Part shown: positions 46,700-57,870 of the stretch, in pieces
Position numbering within the stretch: the stretch's first letter is position 1
Layout of the letters: every line of letters begins with the position of its first letter
Assembly: GCA_023376005.1 (NCBI GenBank)
Contig: CM042145.1
Coordinates: 18,287,654 to 18,351,653, forward strand
Origin: Doryteuthis pealeii
Lineage: Eukaryota > Mollusca > Cephalopoda > Myopsida > Loliginidae
DNA: 64,000 bases
Direction: 5' to 3'
Translations under genes and position numbers: made by a program
The notes under the pieces: generated by a model
What the model saw: the letters and a program-made list of their open reading frames with translations, nothing else
What the model was told of the DNA's origin: nothing
The model's database searches: none

Positions 46700-49600
46700 C
46701 CCCAATAACTCACCATATTTTTGTTGGCAAAATTACAATACTTGCAATAAATGGTGTTGTTAACCGATGTTTTTTTGGGTTTTTTTTTGTTGTCTTTAGT
46801 TTTTTTTAGGGGGAAGGTGTTTTAATTTTTTTTTTTATAAACTTTTTTCTTTGTTTGAACAATTGTTCATTTGTCACATCAGGTTTCTTGGGGTGGGGGG
46901 ATTTGTTTTTATTGCTTTTCTTTTCTTTTTTTTCTTTTTTTGACTAAACTAAGAGAAGTGGTCGCCCTTTTAAGGTTTAGGTGTTTGTTATAATAATATT
47001 TTGAATGGCAAAGATTGTCAAATCTTTGTCATAAAAAATACAATAAAAAACAAAACGAAAAGATACGTGAGAGGTAAAAAAAGAAAATTTTTCCCACCCG
47101 TTCGAGGTCCAACAATGGCGGTAAAAAAATAAAGGAAACGGCAGACCAAAGAGAATTGGAATAAAAAGTCAACAAATAAATATACTTTTTTAAAATAAAA
47201 AATAATCGATTGATTGATTTTTAATGACATGTCAACTCGTCTGGGGTTATTTTATGAAACTATATGTGTGCGAATTATTTGTATTAGGTAGGAATACTTA
47301 AGTATACTATACTTAAGTACTGAAATTGAGCATACTTATGTTCAATTTCGCGCACCTGCTGATAAGGATCACAGGAAATTCTTCTAAAAATCAAATAAAA
47401 TAAAGTAACTATCCGGTTTTAATAAAACTTTCGGTATATGAAGTAATAAGAGACGAACTTTTAATGTAAATAAATGTTTACTAAATTGAAAAGGCTAATA
47501 GATTGTTTCGTTAGTTTTTGTTTCGTGCATTGATCCCCCGTACAAAGATCTTGGTAATTTTTTTTCTGTATGAAAATAAATTTAACATTTTTAGAAAGAT
47601 AATTCAATGACGGAACATATGTAAAAAAAAAGATCGATACTAGACCAGGTTTGGTAATAGGGCGTCTTAAACCTTGAAACTTAAGTCTCGTAAATAAGAA
47701 AAAAATATGTATCTTTTTTTATTTTTTTCTAAATTGTTTGATCATTTTTTAAGGAATTTTATATTAAAAGTTTCTGTTGTCTACTTTTTTATTTTATTTT
47801 TTTAGGGATTTTTTAAAAATTTATAAAATGTAAAATAAATACTTTTGTTTAGTGTATAGCAAAATCGTATTCATTTACTTAAAGGAAATATTGTATAAAA
47901 ATATTTAGCTAAAAATAATGATATAATATAGTACAGTCTTTATAAAAAAAATATTGAAAATAATGTTTGAATTAAAAATTGTCGTCATTTTTATTAATGG
48001 AAATATGTAGGAGGCATAATATTCTATTTTTTTTTTTTTTTTTTTGAAAACTGTTGTTGTTGTTGCTGCTGCTGCTGTAAATAAGTTCAAATAAGTTCAA
48101 ATCCGTGACACCTGTAGAGCTCAAACAGTGTTTGTTTGTGAAATTAATTATTTTTTAAATCAACAAATAAAATAATTTTTTAAAGTTATTACATGTAATC
48201 CTCCATAGAAAATTAATTGGCTCAAATTATTTGCGTCAAGATGCGATAACTATGTCAACAAAGATTAAGAATTTACGGGAATTTAATTCAAAATGCAAAA
48301 ATTTAGGTTTTATGTAACAGAAATTTGTTTTTTTCTTTTTTTAACACCTAAACTTGGAATTGTTCTTTATATTAAACGTAAAAGAAAACATTAAAAAAAT
48401 AATTTTCCATTTTTCATTGGCGTTTTAAAATATTTTTTAACAATTTGTGCACGTTTGAGAAGTCCGTGAATTGAGTATACCTGTAACTTAAGTATGTCCA
48501 ATTTTACTAAAGGGACGTAATAAAAAACTTTTTCAAATTTTTTAATTTAAAAAAAATTACCAAAAATTGAGGAATTATCCAATTTTAATGAAATTTTCTA
48601 CACTTTATTCATTAAGAAATTAATTTTTTTATAATGAATAGCTTATTTTATTTTTTAAATAAATTGAAAAAAAAAAAGTTTTTTTTATCAATTAATATTG
48701 TTTTTTTGGGGGGGGGGGTCAAACTTATTTGAATAAGAAATTTTTCCAGTTCCTAATTTTTTCAATTTCTCGTAAGCTCAAAACCAGAAGACCATACTGA
48801 AATTTCTTTTTTAAAGTCAACACTCGAAAAACCAGAAGACCATACTGAAATTTTTTTTTTTTAAAGTCAACACTCAAAAAAAGTTACTTCAAAATTTTAA
48901 TTTAAATCGATGAGAAAGTCCATTGTTATATAACTCACATAGTAACTTGAAATTTACACATGCCTTATTTCTACCCTGTTGTCCTTAGTGTTAAATCTTT
49001 TATAAAACTCTATATATTCACATTTTGTATCATACTATACGATAAACACTAAGCCTGAAATTGTGAAACTTCTTTTTTTAGATATAAAAGATCTGCTTTT
49101 AATCTAATGTTTATTTTTATTTAAATTGTATTTCATTGGTATGTATGCATAAGTCTTTAAGATGTTGGTAATGTAGTTAAAAAGATGTTATATTCATGTT
49201 CTATATGAAGGGACATGGTGTTGTGGTGGTTGGAAGGAGTGGATATATACATATTGGTAATTACAACAAACACATAATAAGGTCACATATATTAAGACAG
49301 AAAAACCAATAACTCATAAATTCAACAAGTAATATGTGTATTAAAACAAATAGATTACAGTAGTCAAAAATACTGATCAAAGTCCTGCAGAATATGCTTT
49401 TTTAAAAGTTCATGTAATTAGAAAAAGAAAGTGTTGAGTTAACTCCAATAGAGAAAAGAAAGGGTAATGCTCTATATATCAGCAGTGAAGTAATTTGTAG
49501 AGAGAGAAATATATAGCTTGTAATACCTTCAGTGGAATATGTAGGCATAAGTTTGTCTTTCTGAACTGTTCTTTGAAAACCCTGCTATTTATAGCATTTA

Positions 49601-49780
49601 CCTAGTCTCAAAATCGGTCTTTTTGAAAAACTTCTTTTTAGGCACAAATGCTTCTGATTGGTTGAAAATTATCATTTTTAATATTTCTATTTTTTTCTTT
49701 CTACCTGCGCTGATCCTATGTGCAGACTTCTTATTTTTGGCATTTTATTCCTGCTTTCAAAGCATTAACTTCCGGCTCAC
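46700..49780. other. AT-rich region without a recognised gene
   Basis: Long A/T runs, a small perfect palindrome around TACTTAAGTATACTATACTTAAGTA (about 47295-47320) and a CTG/TTG-type run at 48050-48076. Accidental frames only. Confidence 0.5.
48776..48890. repeat. Two-unit tandem duplication
   Basis: AAACCAGAAGACCATACTG through AAAGTCAACACTC occurs twice, about 53 bases apart, differing in the T-run length. Confidence 0.9.
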
Positions 49781-49784
49781 CACA

Positions 49785-49990
49785 GTGTAATGGATACTAT
49801 TGTGAGTGTTATGATTCGCATAGCTATTTTAGAGCTGTAGTTGAAGGCAGTTTTACAATGGAGATTCTTTGTGGCATAAAGTTTGATACTGTCTTGAAGT
49901 GGAAAGATGTAGTATCAGTTTTAATCCTTGTCTTTCCTCAAAGTAGAAATTGTGCCAGAGTTGATCCTGTTGGTCATTCCTCTAAACAGT
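49785..49990 (-). repeat. Single-copy relative of the satellite monomer joined to a tRNA-like end
   Basis: Read on the minus strand, 49945-49840 gives AAGGATTAAAACTGATACTAC, then CTTTCCACTTCAAGACAG, ATCAAACTTTATGCCACAAAG, TCTCCATTGTAAAACTGC and TTCAACTACAGCTCTAAAAT, the same order as one unit of the array at 10765-14080. It continues into GCGAATCATAACACTCAC and TAGTATCCATTACACTGTGG, which resembles the head of a tRNA-derived SINE read backwards. The array's last unit (about 14055-14090) shares the start of that continuation. A plus-strand open frame across it (49720-50037) is probably accidental. Confidence 0.75.
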
Positions 49991-50047
49991 CCTTCTGGCG
50001 ATTAATTTTAGGACAACTTATCAACCCCTTTAAATAGTAAATTAAAT

Positions 50048-50305
50048 ACATGTTTGGATGTTTTTGATTGGCCAATTCAGCCACCACTGTTTTGGAACAG
50101 TCTATAAATATAAGTTGTGGTCTTTAGCACACCTTATACCCAAAAATATTCTGGCCTTGTGCCGCATCTAAGTTACATGTTTGGACGTTTTCAATTGGCC
50201 AATTCAGCCACCACTGTTTTGGAACAGTCTATAAATATAAGTCGTGGTCTTTAGCACACCTTATACCCCAAAATATTCTGGCCTTGTGCCGCATCTAAGT
50301 TACGC
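50048..50305. repeat. 127-bp tandem duplication carrying promoter-like motifs
   Basis: Two nearly identical units (period 127) each hold ATTGGCCAATTC, an inverted/direct CCAAT pair, then 27 bases later TATAAATATAAG (50103 and 50230), then CTTTAGCACACCTTATACCC. The CCAAT-to-TATA spacing is compatible with a pol II core promoter, but no coding sequence follows on the plus strand. It could equally be part of a repeat element. Confidence 0.6.
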
Positions 50306-50334
50306 TTAGTAAATAACTATACCCCAAAATATTC

Positions 50335-50600
50335 CAACTGTAGGAAATGGATACGACAAAACGAGTTCAAATACTGGACGGGTCTGTTTGTATTTCACAT
50401 AGCACTAATACCCTTGGGAAAGGCATGAATCCAACTATTCTCCCCCCTGCTATGGGTAAATAGTAGAACAGACTGTGCTCTTTAACCTTGGTTAGGCAAC
50501 CAGTCTAGGAGAAGAATAACTCTGAATTCAAAACCTGTTAAACTACACTTAAGAAATTGACCTTGTCACATCCTGCCTGTGTGTAGGGGTTGGTAAATGT
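50335..50600 (+). mobile_element. SINE family B, head partly missing
   Basis: TGTAGGAAATGGATACGAC, a box B-like GAGTTCAAATACTGG, TTTCACATAGCACTAATACC, CTATGGGTAAATAGTAG and ATTGACCTTGTCACATCC match the family order. Confidence 0.8.
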
Positions 50601-50627
50601 ATATATACATATTCACATCCTATATTG

Positions 50628-50914
50628 GAGGTGTGTGGTGCAATGGTTATCAGCTTAGGAAATGGACACAGTGTGAAAAGTTCAAATCCTGGACTAGGCT
50701 GTTTGCATTTCACATAGCGCTAATACTCTTGGGAAAGGTATGCATCCAACTATACTCCCTCCAGCTATGGGTAAATAGTAGGGTGAACTTGGCTGTATAA
50801 CTATGATTAAGCAACCAGTCTAGGAGAAAGAAAATTCTGAATTCAAACCTGTTAAACTCCACTTAATAAATTGACCTTGTGTCACATCCTACTTGTGCGG
50901 AAGGGTTGGTAAAT
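50628..50914 (+). mobile_element. SINE family B, best full-length copy
   Basis: The tRNA-like head has GTGTGGTGCAATGGTTATCA (box A region) and AAGTTCAAATCCTGG (box B, a close match to GGTTCRAATCC). The body follows: TTTGCATTTCACATAGCGC, CTTGGGAAAGGTATGCATCC, CTATGGGTAAATAGTAGGG, CCAGTCTAGGAGAAAG, CTCCACTTAATAAATTGACC and TGTCACATCCTACTTG. It ends at GGTTGGTAAAT. Reference copy for the fragments elsewhere in the window. Confidence 0.85.
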
Positions 50915-51239
50915 ATTCACATCGGAATATTTTTCTTATGAAAAAAAAAATGACGATAAAATCAATTTATGATTATAGTATTGAGGATTAGAGATTGATT
51001 TAGGATTACAGTAACCAACTTCAAAAATTTCAGATAATCTTATTTTGCAATGTTCTTTTATATTTTTTTTATTCATGCAAAATATGTTAATCTTTTGAGA
51101 AAAGCACAGCTGACGCAACAAAAAGGAATGGATCCTCATATGAATCTAGCACATGATACAATCATTTCAAACTACTACTTCGAGTACACTTTCCACATGA
51201 CTAGTATATTGTGTTATTTGTTTGAATTTTTGAGATGAG

Positions 51240-51610
51240 GTTTGATAATTTGTATTATTCAGTTTCTTTTTTTACTGTTGTCTTCATCTTTATTGCTCTA
51301 TACACAATGTTTCAGCCAATGTGCTCTCCAGACTTCTTCTGGTGTTTCTTGTTGAACTTGGGAGCCTTTATGTCAGAATCAGAGCCTTCATGGAACTTTG
51401 AATTGAACTAATTATTTAATCCATTGGAATAAAAAGAAGAAAGGAAGAAAGAAAGAAAAAAAAATAGTGAGAGTGAGTTAAATCAAGATTATTGTACTTT
51501 TTACATATTGAATTATTTATCGATAGCTCTTAAGTAAACATATCAAATGTTATAATAATTAAATTATCATACTGTGTTATATCTACAGGTCCTGCTAGTT
51601 ACACATAGAT
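51240..51610. repeat. Composite of two dispersed repeats
   Basis: 51240-51420 matches the CAATGTTTCGGCCAATGTGC repeat of 40090-40300. 51430-51600 matches 5390-5560 (GATTATTGTACTTTTTACAT, AGCTCTTAAGTAAACATATC). Confidence 0.75.
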
Positions 51611-51739
51611 AAGTAAACACCAACAACATTTTAAGAAAAAAAAAATTTTTTTCTAAACCAAAGACATTTAAAGATAAATTATCATCTTTAATGAAACTTT
51701 ATACTATCAAAACAGATATTATTAGGTATTATTTATTAC

Positions 51740-51935
51740 CTACATTTTTGAAACTCCATAACCAAGACAGTTGTGTCCTGGGTATGATACTAAACTGCAT
51801 CTGGTGGTGAGTACCCTGTTCTGGAACTCTGCGGAGTGTGGAGTGCCCCTTTCATGCCATTGCTCCCAAATCCACTCCGACCCAGGGTGGTTGTACTTGA
51901 TAGTGTTCCATCTATCAGACCCTACACAGGTACCA
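51740..51935 (+). repeat. LINE 3'-tail fragment
   Basis: GTGTCCTGGGTATGATACTAAACTGCATC through GGAGTGTGGAGTGCCCC matches the tails at 33360-33510 and, inverted, 38690-38830. Confidence 0.6.
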
Positions 51936-52149
51936 TAGGTACCAATATCAAAAAATGAATTTTTTAAAAAAGTGTTAGAATAATGAGTCTAAAAATGTAT
52001 TTAAAAAAGAAAATGAGTTTTTTAAAATGTGAATACCCAACAAGAATGGATACAACAAAATCTATAAGAAAAATTATAGTTAAATTACACTATATAATTA
52101 TAATCCAAGGACTCGAAGAATACACACACAAAAAAAAGAGCAAAGAAAT

Positions 52150-52930
52150 ATTAATTACACTGGGGAACACAATTTTTGTTGAATTGGATCTGACACTTGT
52201 TTTTGACTATTTTTTGACCACTGAATCCAAAAATGACCCCAGTTTTTCTGTATCACGTCAACTTTTTGATCTGTGGGATACCCTTGATTTTTTTTCAAAA
52301 ACCATAAAACTAGAGCATCTAACAAATTTTTGCTTATTTTATGGAAAGTTTAAAAATGTCTATATAACGGGAAATAATAAAACATTACACTGGGTATCAC
52401 AAATTTTGTTGAGCTAGATCTGACACTTGTTTTTGACAAACTTTTGGACTCTGAATCCAAAAATTTCCCTATTTTTTCTCTATTACATCAATTTTTTAAG
52501 TAACAGAATATCCTCACTTAGTCTCAAAAAACATTAAAATACTACATGTGACAAATTTGATCTTATTTCATAGAATGTTTTGAAAATTTACAATGGAAAA
52601 TGATATGTACAAATTCATCTTGTTCATACAAATGAAATACAGCATCTAACAAATTTTTGCTTATTTTATGGAAGGTTTTAAAAATTTATATGTAATGGGA
52701 AATAATAAAACATTACACTGGGTATCACAGATTTTGTTTAATTAGATCTGACACTTGTTTTTGACAAACTTTGAGACTTGGACTCCAAATATTCACCCAT
52801 TTTTTTTCTTTATTACATCAACTTTTTAAGTAACGAGATACCCTTGCTTGGTCTCAAAAAACATTAAAATACAGTGTGGGACAAATTTGAGCTTATTTTA
52901 TAGAATGTTTTAAAAATGTACAATGGAAAA
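52150..52930. repeat. Three diverged tandem units (~230-310 bp)
   Basis: Each unit starts ACACTGGG-A-CACA-ATTTTTGTTG and continues GATCTGACACTTGTTTTTGAC, then CTGAATCCAAAAAT, TATTACATCAA and AACATTAAAAT. The units are well diverged, so this is an old array. It lies directly beyond the 3' end of the TE-like pseudogene at 53060-53680. Confidence 0.8.
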
Positions 52931-53059
52931 TTATTTAAAAATTGCTTGACTGTAATGTTTGTACAAATTCATCTTGTTCATACAAAGGATATTGTTATTG
53001 TAAGTCAAACTGTGTACAAGTAGTTAAGGTAAAAATTTACACATTTTTTTCTAGAGTGT

Positions 53060-53680
53060 TCAATATGTGGACAATTTCCCTTTATGCTCCATAGTCAGCC
53101 ATCATATGCACATCCCATATACTTTGATACTATTCCTCCATGAATTTCAAATCTTGGTGGAATCATTCATCTTGCTCATAGTTGACCATATCAAGGTTTA
53201 CCAGAAGTTAGCAAAGTGGCTATGTAGAAAATGGAACTTGATGCTCATCTTGCAATCAAGCATTTTGTCATTATCCAATTTCAGTGAAATTCACTGCTCA
53301 TGCATTTCCAATAAATTTCTTGACAAGGTAAAGAACTTGTCAAGAACCAAGCATTCTTTTCAAATTCTGACATTATTCCGATGAAATGTTCATCTTTGAT
53401 AACTTCTTGAATATGTAGACCATCAAACACACTGGCTTTGATTTTTTTTTCAATTGACAGGCCAGGAAATGGAAAAATGTGGTACTTGAAACACTTGCCT
53501 TCAATTGGCAATGCTTTAATAAATAGCCTCAAGAGACCTAGTTTCATGTGCAATGTGTGAACACAATTTCCTTTATGTCAACAAATGGCTCATGTAGAAT
53601 GTTGGGTTCAACAGGTTTGAGGTCAGATCTTGGAGGTCAATTCCTCTCTACCCAATGTTTCTCTCAAGATCTACTTGCCC
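53060..53680 (-). pseudogene. Decayed copy of a multi-copy, probably TE-associated metazoan gene family
   Basis: Read on the minus strand across frame changes: DLKPVEPNILHEPFVDIKEI, then LHMKLGLLRLFIKALPIEGK, CFKYHIFPFPGLSIEK, FDGLHIQEVIKDEHFIGIMS, then MSIKFHFLHSHF and a region in which EQDExFHQDLKFMEExYQ and WDVHMMADY can be read. This order (NILHPPL..IKLGLMK.F.KAL..EG..F.Y....FP.LS.EK...GIFDG..IR.L..D..F ... FHQDI..MEERYQGRWD...MADY) is one I know as an uncharacterised protein family present in many copies in arthropods and cnidarians, likely carried by mobile elements. Function unknown. Stops and frameshifts show this copy is dead. Family assignment is from memory of the pattern, not a search. 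Confidence 0.55.
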
Positions 53681-54244
53681 CACACTGGTATTTCAGCTGA
53701 ATGAGGCACATATAGTTGATGGTAGACTAGGATACACAAATTTACATTTGTTTTTCTTGTTCTATGGTGAAGTTTTCATTATACAAACGTAACAGTCTGT
53801 GTAATATTTTGGTTTTCACCAAATCATAGGTATACCAAATGCCAACTTATCACGTTCCCTTGATCCACATCCGTAAATTCTCAACACACTGCTTTCACAT
53901 CTTGTAAGGGACCCAAGAATTGTCTTAATCGACATGTTTTAATTCAAAATATGCAAAATAGACTAGCTTCACGAATGCATTGATGTTTGTTCCTTGACTG
54001 GGAATCAACCCAGTGACCAGATCTGAATAATTCTCATTCATTTTTAATAAAACAATCAATGCAATCAGTTGATCAGTTCTATTACTAACAGACAAACAAT
54101 ATAAGCAATGCCAATATTAGTCTAAATCAAATGAAAAATCAAACTCAACAGAAATTATGTCCAAAATTGTCCCCCAGTGTTATCTGCCCCTGGCACCAGA
54201 GGGCAAATTGCCAATATACGATATTGGCGCCTAAACTAAATTCC

Positions 54245-54580
54245 ATGACGAAAGTCACTTATTAAGTTGGGCAGTCAACCAGCGAGTCATATTTTCAAAC
54301 GTTCCCTTTACCTTCTTCACCCTCAGTACTTATCGTGTTGAGCAGTCAACCAGCGAGTCATGTTTTCCTGTGCTCCCTTTACCTTCCAAAACCCTCTGCA
54401 AGATAAGTCTGGCAGCAAGTGCCATCAAGTTTGCAACCTTTTTGTACCTTTTTAAATATGTTTTTTTTAAATCTTCAATTGTTGTTCTTGTCTTCTTCAT
54501 CCGAATTAACTGCTTGTAACCTGGGAAATTATATGAGTCCCGTGAGTCATCATAAAACATCTTTGGCATAAAATAACTCG
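54245..54580. other. Short repeat pair and unassigned minus-strand frame
   Basis: GCAGTCAACCAGCGAGTCAT occurs at about 54280 and 54341 with similar following sequence. A 79-codon minus frame (54569-54330) begins MPKMFYDDSRDSYNFPGYKQ and has a basic helix-like middle; I do not recognise it and nothing else supports it as a gene. Confidence 0.35.
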
Positions 54581-54777
54581 AGGGTTAACATGCTGTAAAA
54601 TCCAACCAACCTACAAGTAACCAAGAAAATCAAGTTTGGTTTGAAAATATATTTACTATACAGAAAGTATATTTTAAAACCAAACTTTATGTGTAGATGT
54701 AGGTAGGATGTGACACAAGGTCACAAGTATGGGGCATCCAGCGAGGATGAACGCACTATTCAGTAGTAATGGATCTG

Positions 54778-55151
54778 GGTAATCTGAACATTAGCTACAT
54801 AAATGAGAGTAACCTCCCTTTGTTTATTTCACTTTGAGGAAGCCATATGTTTTGGTCAGCCATTTTCATTTCATCATAATCAATACAACTGCAGGTTTTA
54901 ACACGAAAATATCATGAAATGTGTTCTTAATAACAATTAAGTTCATTTCAAATAATGAGCAAGCACAATTAAGAACACATTTTATGATATTTTCATGTTA
55001 AAACATGCAGTTGTATTGAATCGAACAAATTCATATTTTCAGTGTAGATTTACGGTGAAATGAAAATGGCCGACCAAAACATAAGGCTCCCTCAAAGTGA
55101 AAGAAACAAAGGGAGGTTACTCTCATTTATGAAGCTAACGTTCAGATTACC
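54778..55151. mobile_element. Hairpin MITE (GGTAATCTG family), full length
   Basis: Complete ends GGTAATCTGAACATTAGC and GAAGCTAACGTTCAGATTACC, with hairpin arms of about 180 bases. The flanks TGGATCTG and CGGATCTG match at 7 of 8 positions, agreeing with the exact 8-bp duplications of the copies at 5664 and 6243. Best full-length reference copy in the window. Confidence 0.9.
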
Positions 55152-55448
55152 CGGATCTGTTATACTAGCTTGATAACCATTACACAATGATGGGACACCC
55201 ATCTTAATATGGAGATGTATTTGTTTTTGGACTGCTACATATTTACATTTTTTATTACAGAGTTTCAATACTGTAGAGTTTGGTAATAAATAATACCTAA
55301 TGATATCTGTTTTGATTATGTAACGTTCTACTATATATAATAAAATCTTTGAATTTGAGAAGAAAATTAACTTTTTATAAAAAAATTGTTTGGGTTGTAT
55401 ATGTTGTTGCCATCCTTCCGAATGTTTTTTTTTTTTTTTTCTATTTAG

Positions 55449-55524
55449 CCTGGGCAGGTTGATATGGAGGATGTGCTGTTGCCCAAGCAGCAGACCCCCC
55501 CTCCTGCTGTGGTCCAAAGGAAAG
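55449..55524 (+). other. Exon-like core of a tandem repeat
   Basis: A T15-rich tract ending CTATTTAG precedes an open 76-base segment reading PGQVDMEDVLLPKQQTPPPA then VVQRK, followed by GGTAAGAAAC, a near-consensus donor. The frame is open and the splice signals are well spaced, so it could be a genuine coding exon of an unidentified plus-strand gene. No neighbouring exons were found and I do not recognise the peptide. Confidence 0.35.
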
Positions 55525-55905
55525 GTAAGAAACCAATGCAGTTTGGCAATAGCAGTGTTACTGGAATTGCTGTGTAGCACTGAAGTTTCAGCGTTACTCC
55601 ACTGGACTGGTTGATATGGAGGATGTGCTGTTGCCCAAGCAGCAGACCCCCCCCCCTCTCCTGCTGTGGTCCAAAGGAAAGGTAAGAAACCAATGCAGTT
55701 TGGCAATAGCAGTGTTACTGGAATTGCTGTGTAGCACTGAAGTTCAGCGTTACTCCACTGGGCTGGTTGATATGGAGGATGTGCTGTTGCCCAAGCAGCA
55801 GATCCCCCCTCTCCACACATCCACTGTGGTCCAAAGGAAAGGTAAGAAACCAATGCAGTTTAGCAATGGCTGTGTTGCAGGAGTTGCTGTGTGGCGCTGA
55901 AGTTC
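55449..55905. repeat. ~154-bp tandem repeat, three units
   Basis: GATATGGAGGATGTGCTG recurs at 55461, 55613 and 55769. Each unit contains TGGTCCAAAGGAAAGGTAAG and TGTTACTGGAATTGCTGTG or a close variant. Units differ by C-run length (7 against 13) and by a small insertion in the third (CCACACATCCACT). The unit includes the exon-like core plus the start of its downstream intron. Confidence 0.9.
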
Positions 55906-55920
55906 TGGTTTACTCCATCT

Positions 55921-55924
<4 letters not shown>

Positions 55925-55962
<38 letters not shown>
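55925..55962. repeat. (TG)n(TA)n microsatellite
   Basis: TGTGTGTGTG followed by a TA run of about 14 units. A second TA run lies at 56323-56344, on the far side of the inverted-repeat element. Confidence 0.95.
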
Positions 55963-55964
<2 letters not shown>

Positions 55965-55984
55965 GAAAGGAAGTGAATCCGACG

Positions 55985-56325
55985 GTATGTAATATATCAA
56001 GAAAAATGAAAAAAACACAGGTTTAAATGGGTTAAGTGGTGAGTTTATTGGCCGACGCTGCAGTGTTTCGATCTATTAATTAGATCATCTTCAGGGCATA
56101 AGATAAGAAATTATTTATCACAGAATAATGAGAAAAGCGAGTGGTAATCCTTGTCATTCAGTCTGTTTAAAAAATTTCTGAAGTTTGAAAAAAGGAGACG
56201 GTTTTGAAATATGACATCAAATATGATCTAATTAATAGATTGAAACACTGCAGCGTCGGCCAATAAACTCACCACTTAACCCATTTAAACCTGTGTTTTT
56301 TCATTTTTCTTGATATATTACATAT
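55985..56325. mobile_element. Inverted-repeat element, ~95-bp arms
   Basis: TAATATATCAAGAAAAATG through GTGGTGAGTTTATTGGCCG, CGCTGCAGTGTTTCGATC and TTAATTAGATC is repeated inverted at 56225-56325. The ~130-base loop is non-coding. Bounded on both sides by TA-rich microsatellite, which hides any target duplication. Confidence 0.85.
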
Positions 56326-56442
56326 ATATATATATATATATATAGTGGGGAGGGACAAATATTTGTACACTTACAAATTTTTAATTTATTCTATTTACAA
56401 CTAATGAATAAACATACTTTTCATATAATTAACTGTAATTAA

Positions 56443-56680
56443 GTAAAGCCGTCGGGGTGGCCTAATGTCGGTATCAGCCAATCAGCGAGGGAGTCTATCC
56501 CTTTTTCACTAGCGCTAGACCAAGGAGTTTGTTTTTGCGTCTGAGTTGAAGCGCCACACCTAACATCAACTCCTTACTTTACCGCACAGATCCCTGTGCT
56601 ACTCATACGCTGAGATTTGGCGAGGGTTGGTATCGAACTAGGAACCTTGAGGTTTCTAGCCGAACAATCTACCGACTGTA
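56443..56680 (-). mobile_element. SINE family A, full length, minus strand
   Basis: Complete body plus, inverted, the CACAGGGATCTGTGCGG region and the tRNA-like head (GGTTCCTAGTTCGATACC, complement at 56632-56649). Close in sequence to the copy at 59083-59333. Confidence 0.9.
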
Positions 56681-56835
56681 CACAGACGCAAAATAACTAA
56701 ATATGTATAGAAAATGGAAAAAAAAAAATTGATTTAATAAAAATAAATCCTATTTATCAATTCTAATGAGTGAAAAAAGTAATCGTACAATGCAAGTTTC
56801 AGATTTTAAAACTTTAATTGATTTAAAGCTTTAAT

Positions 56836-56970
56836 TCATTTAAAAACTTTTACATTTTTTCAGGTCAGTTAACTTTGAACCCCATATCTTTGAGAATCTG
56901 TGTTACGCCTCAAAGGTATGTGGTTCAAAGTTAACTGACCTGAAAAAATGTAAAAGTTTTTAAATAAAAT
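56836..56970. repeat. Near-perfect hairpin
   Basis: AAAAACTTTTACATTTTTTC then AGGTCAGTTAACTTTGAACC is followed after about 45 bases by its inverted counterpart. The loop contains TATCTTTGAGAATCTGTG. It could be a small fold-back MITE; no target duplication is visible. Confidence 0.8.
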
Positions 56971-56999
56971 AACTGGTGCATTATATCTTTTATTCATTA

Positions 57000-57870
57000 A
57001 TATATCAACACTGAAAATTTCATTAAATTTGGTTAATTCCCTGAATTTTGGTATTTTTTTTTCTTTCAGCGGGTTGATATACGATGGTGGAATTTAGATC
57101 CGTTAAGTTCGATTTAACTAATTTTTGGCTGGTCATTACAATTAGAGGTGAAAATTGAACAAAAACAAATCTTCAAATACTGAATGGTGACCTCCCCACT
57201 TCTACATATAATTAATCATCTTTTCAACTACCTCATCCATTCCGACTTTCTCATATCCCCTCCCTCATCCAAATCCCCACCCCTTCCTACCCTCCCAAGG
57301 CAAAACAAGGCTAGCAGAAAAAAAAAAGCATAGATATTTAAGACCAAATAATCCCAGAATAAATCATTAATGTCTGTTTTTGCTCTGTCTGAAGATGCTG
57401 TGATTTGCGGGGTTAGGAGTATAGTTAGGGTTGCCACTAACCCTAACTCCTGCAAAGTTTTTATTTATTCATTTTATTTTATTTTTTTTTAAATATATTG
57501 TAAAAATTACACATTTTAAAGGCAACTATAAAGGGACACCATGCTAAAGAAACAAAAAAAAAAAACCAACAACATTTCTTCCTTTTTGGATGGACCAATA
57601 ACTTTTCAGTATTGTGACACTATGGTTAAGGGAAACATGGTCAGAAAAAAAAAAAAAAAGAATGTGTTAAGCCCAGGCATATGTGTATGGGGGTGGTTGT
57701 CCTTTAAGGACACAAAGGATTGGGCAGTAAAGTTAAAGAGAATTGAACGGCCACCATGAAGTTAAGCCAGTTAGAGATAATATCTTTAGATATCTATGTG
57801 TTAAGAGAAAAAGCTGTTTTTATGAGAAAATCTCTTTTGAGGAAATTAATGGTCTGAATATTGGGGACGT
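57000..57870. other. Intergenic sequence before the right duplicate; no gene seen
   Basis: Contains TTAGGG-like motifs in inverted order at 57411-57446 (GTTAGGAGTATAGTTAGGG, CCCTAACTCC) and A-rich accidental frames at 57541-57980 that run into the duplicated block. Confidence 0.4.

Noticed and set aside
49720..50037. 105-codon plus-strand frame
   Set aside because: Covers a repeat related to the satellite on the other strand and a tRNA-like segment; no protein similarity recognised.
51983..52417. 144-codon plus-strand frame
   Set aside because: Runs across the first of three diverged AT-rich tandem units and is not kept open in the other units.
55092..55853. 253-codon minus-strand frame
   Set aside because: Spans the tandem repeat, part of a hairpin MITE and a T-run; the repeated peptide simply reflects the repeated DNA.
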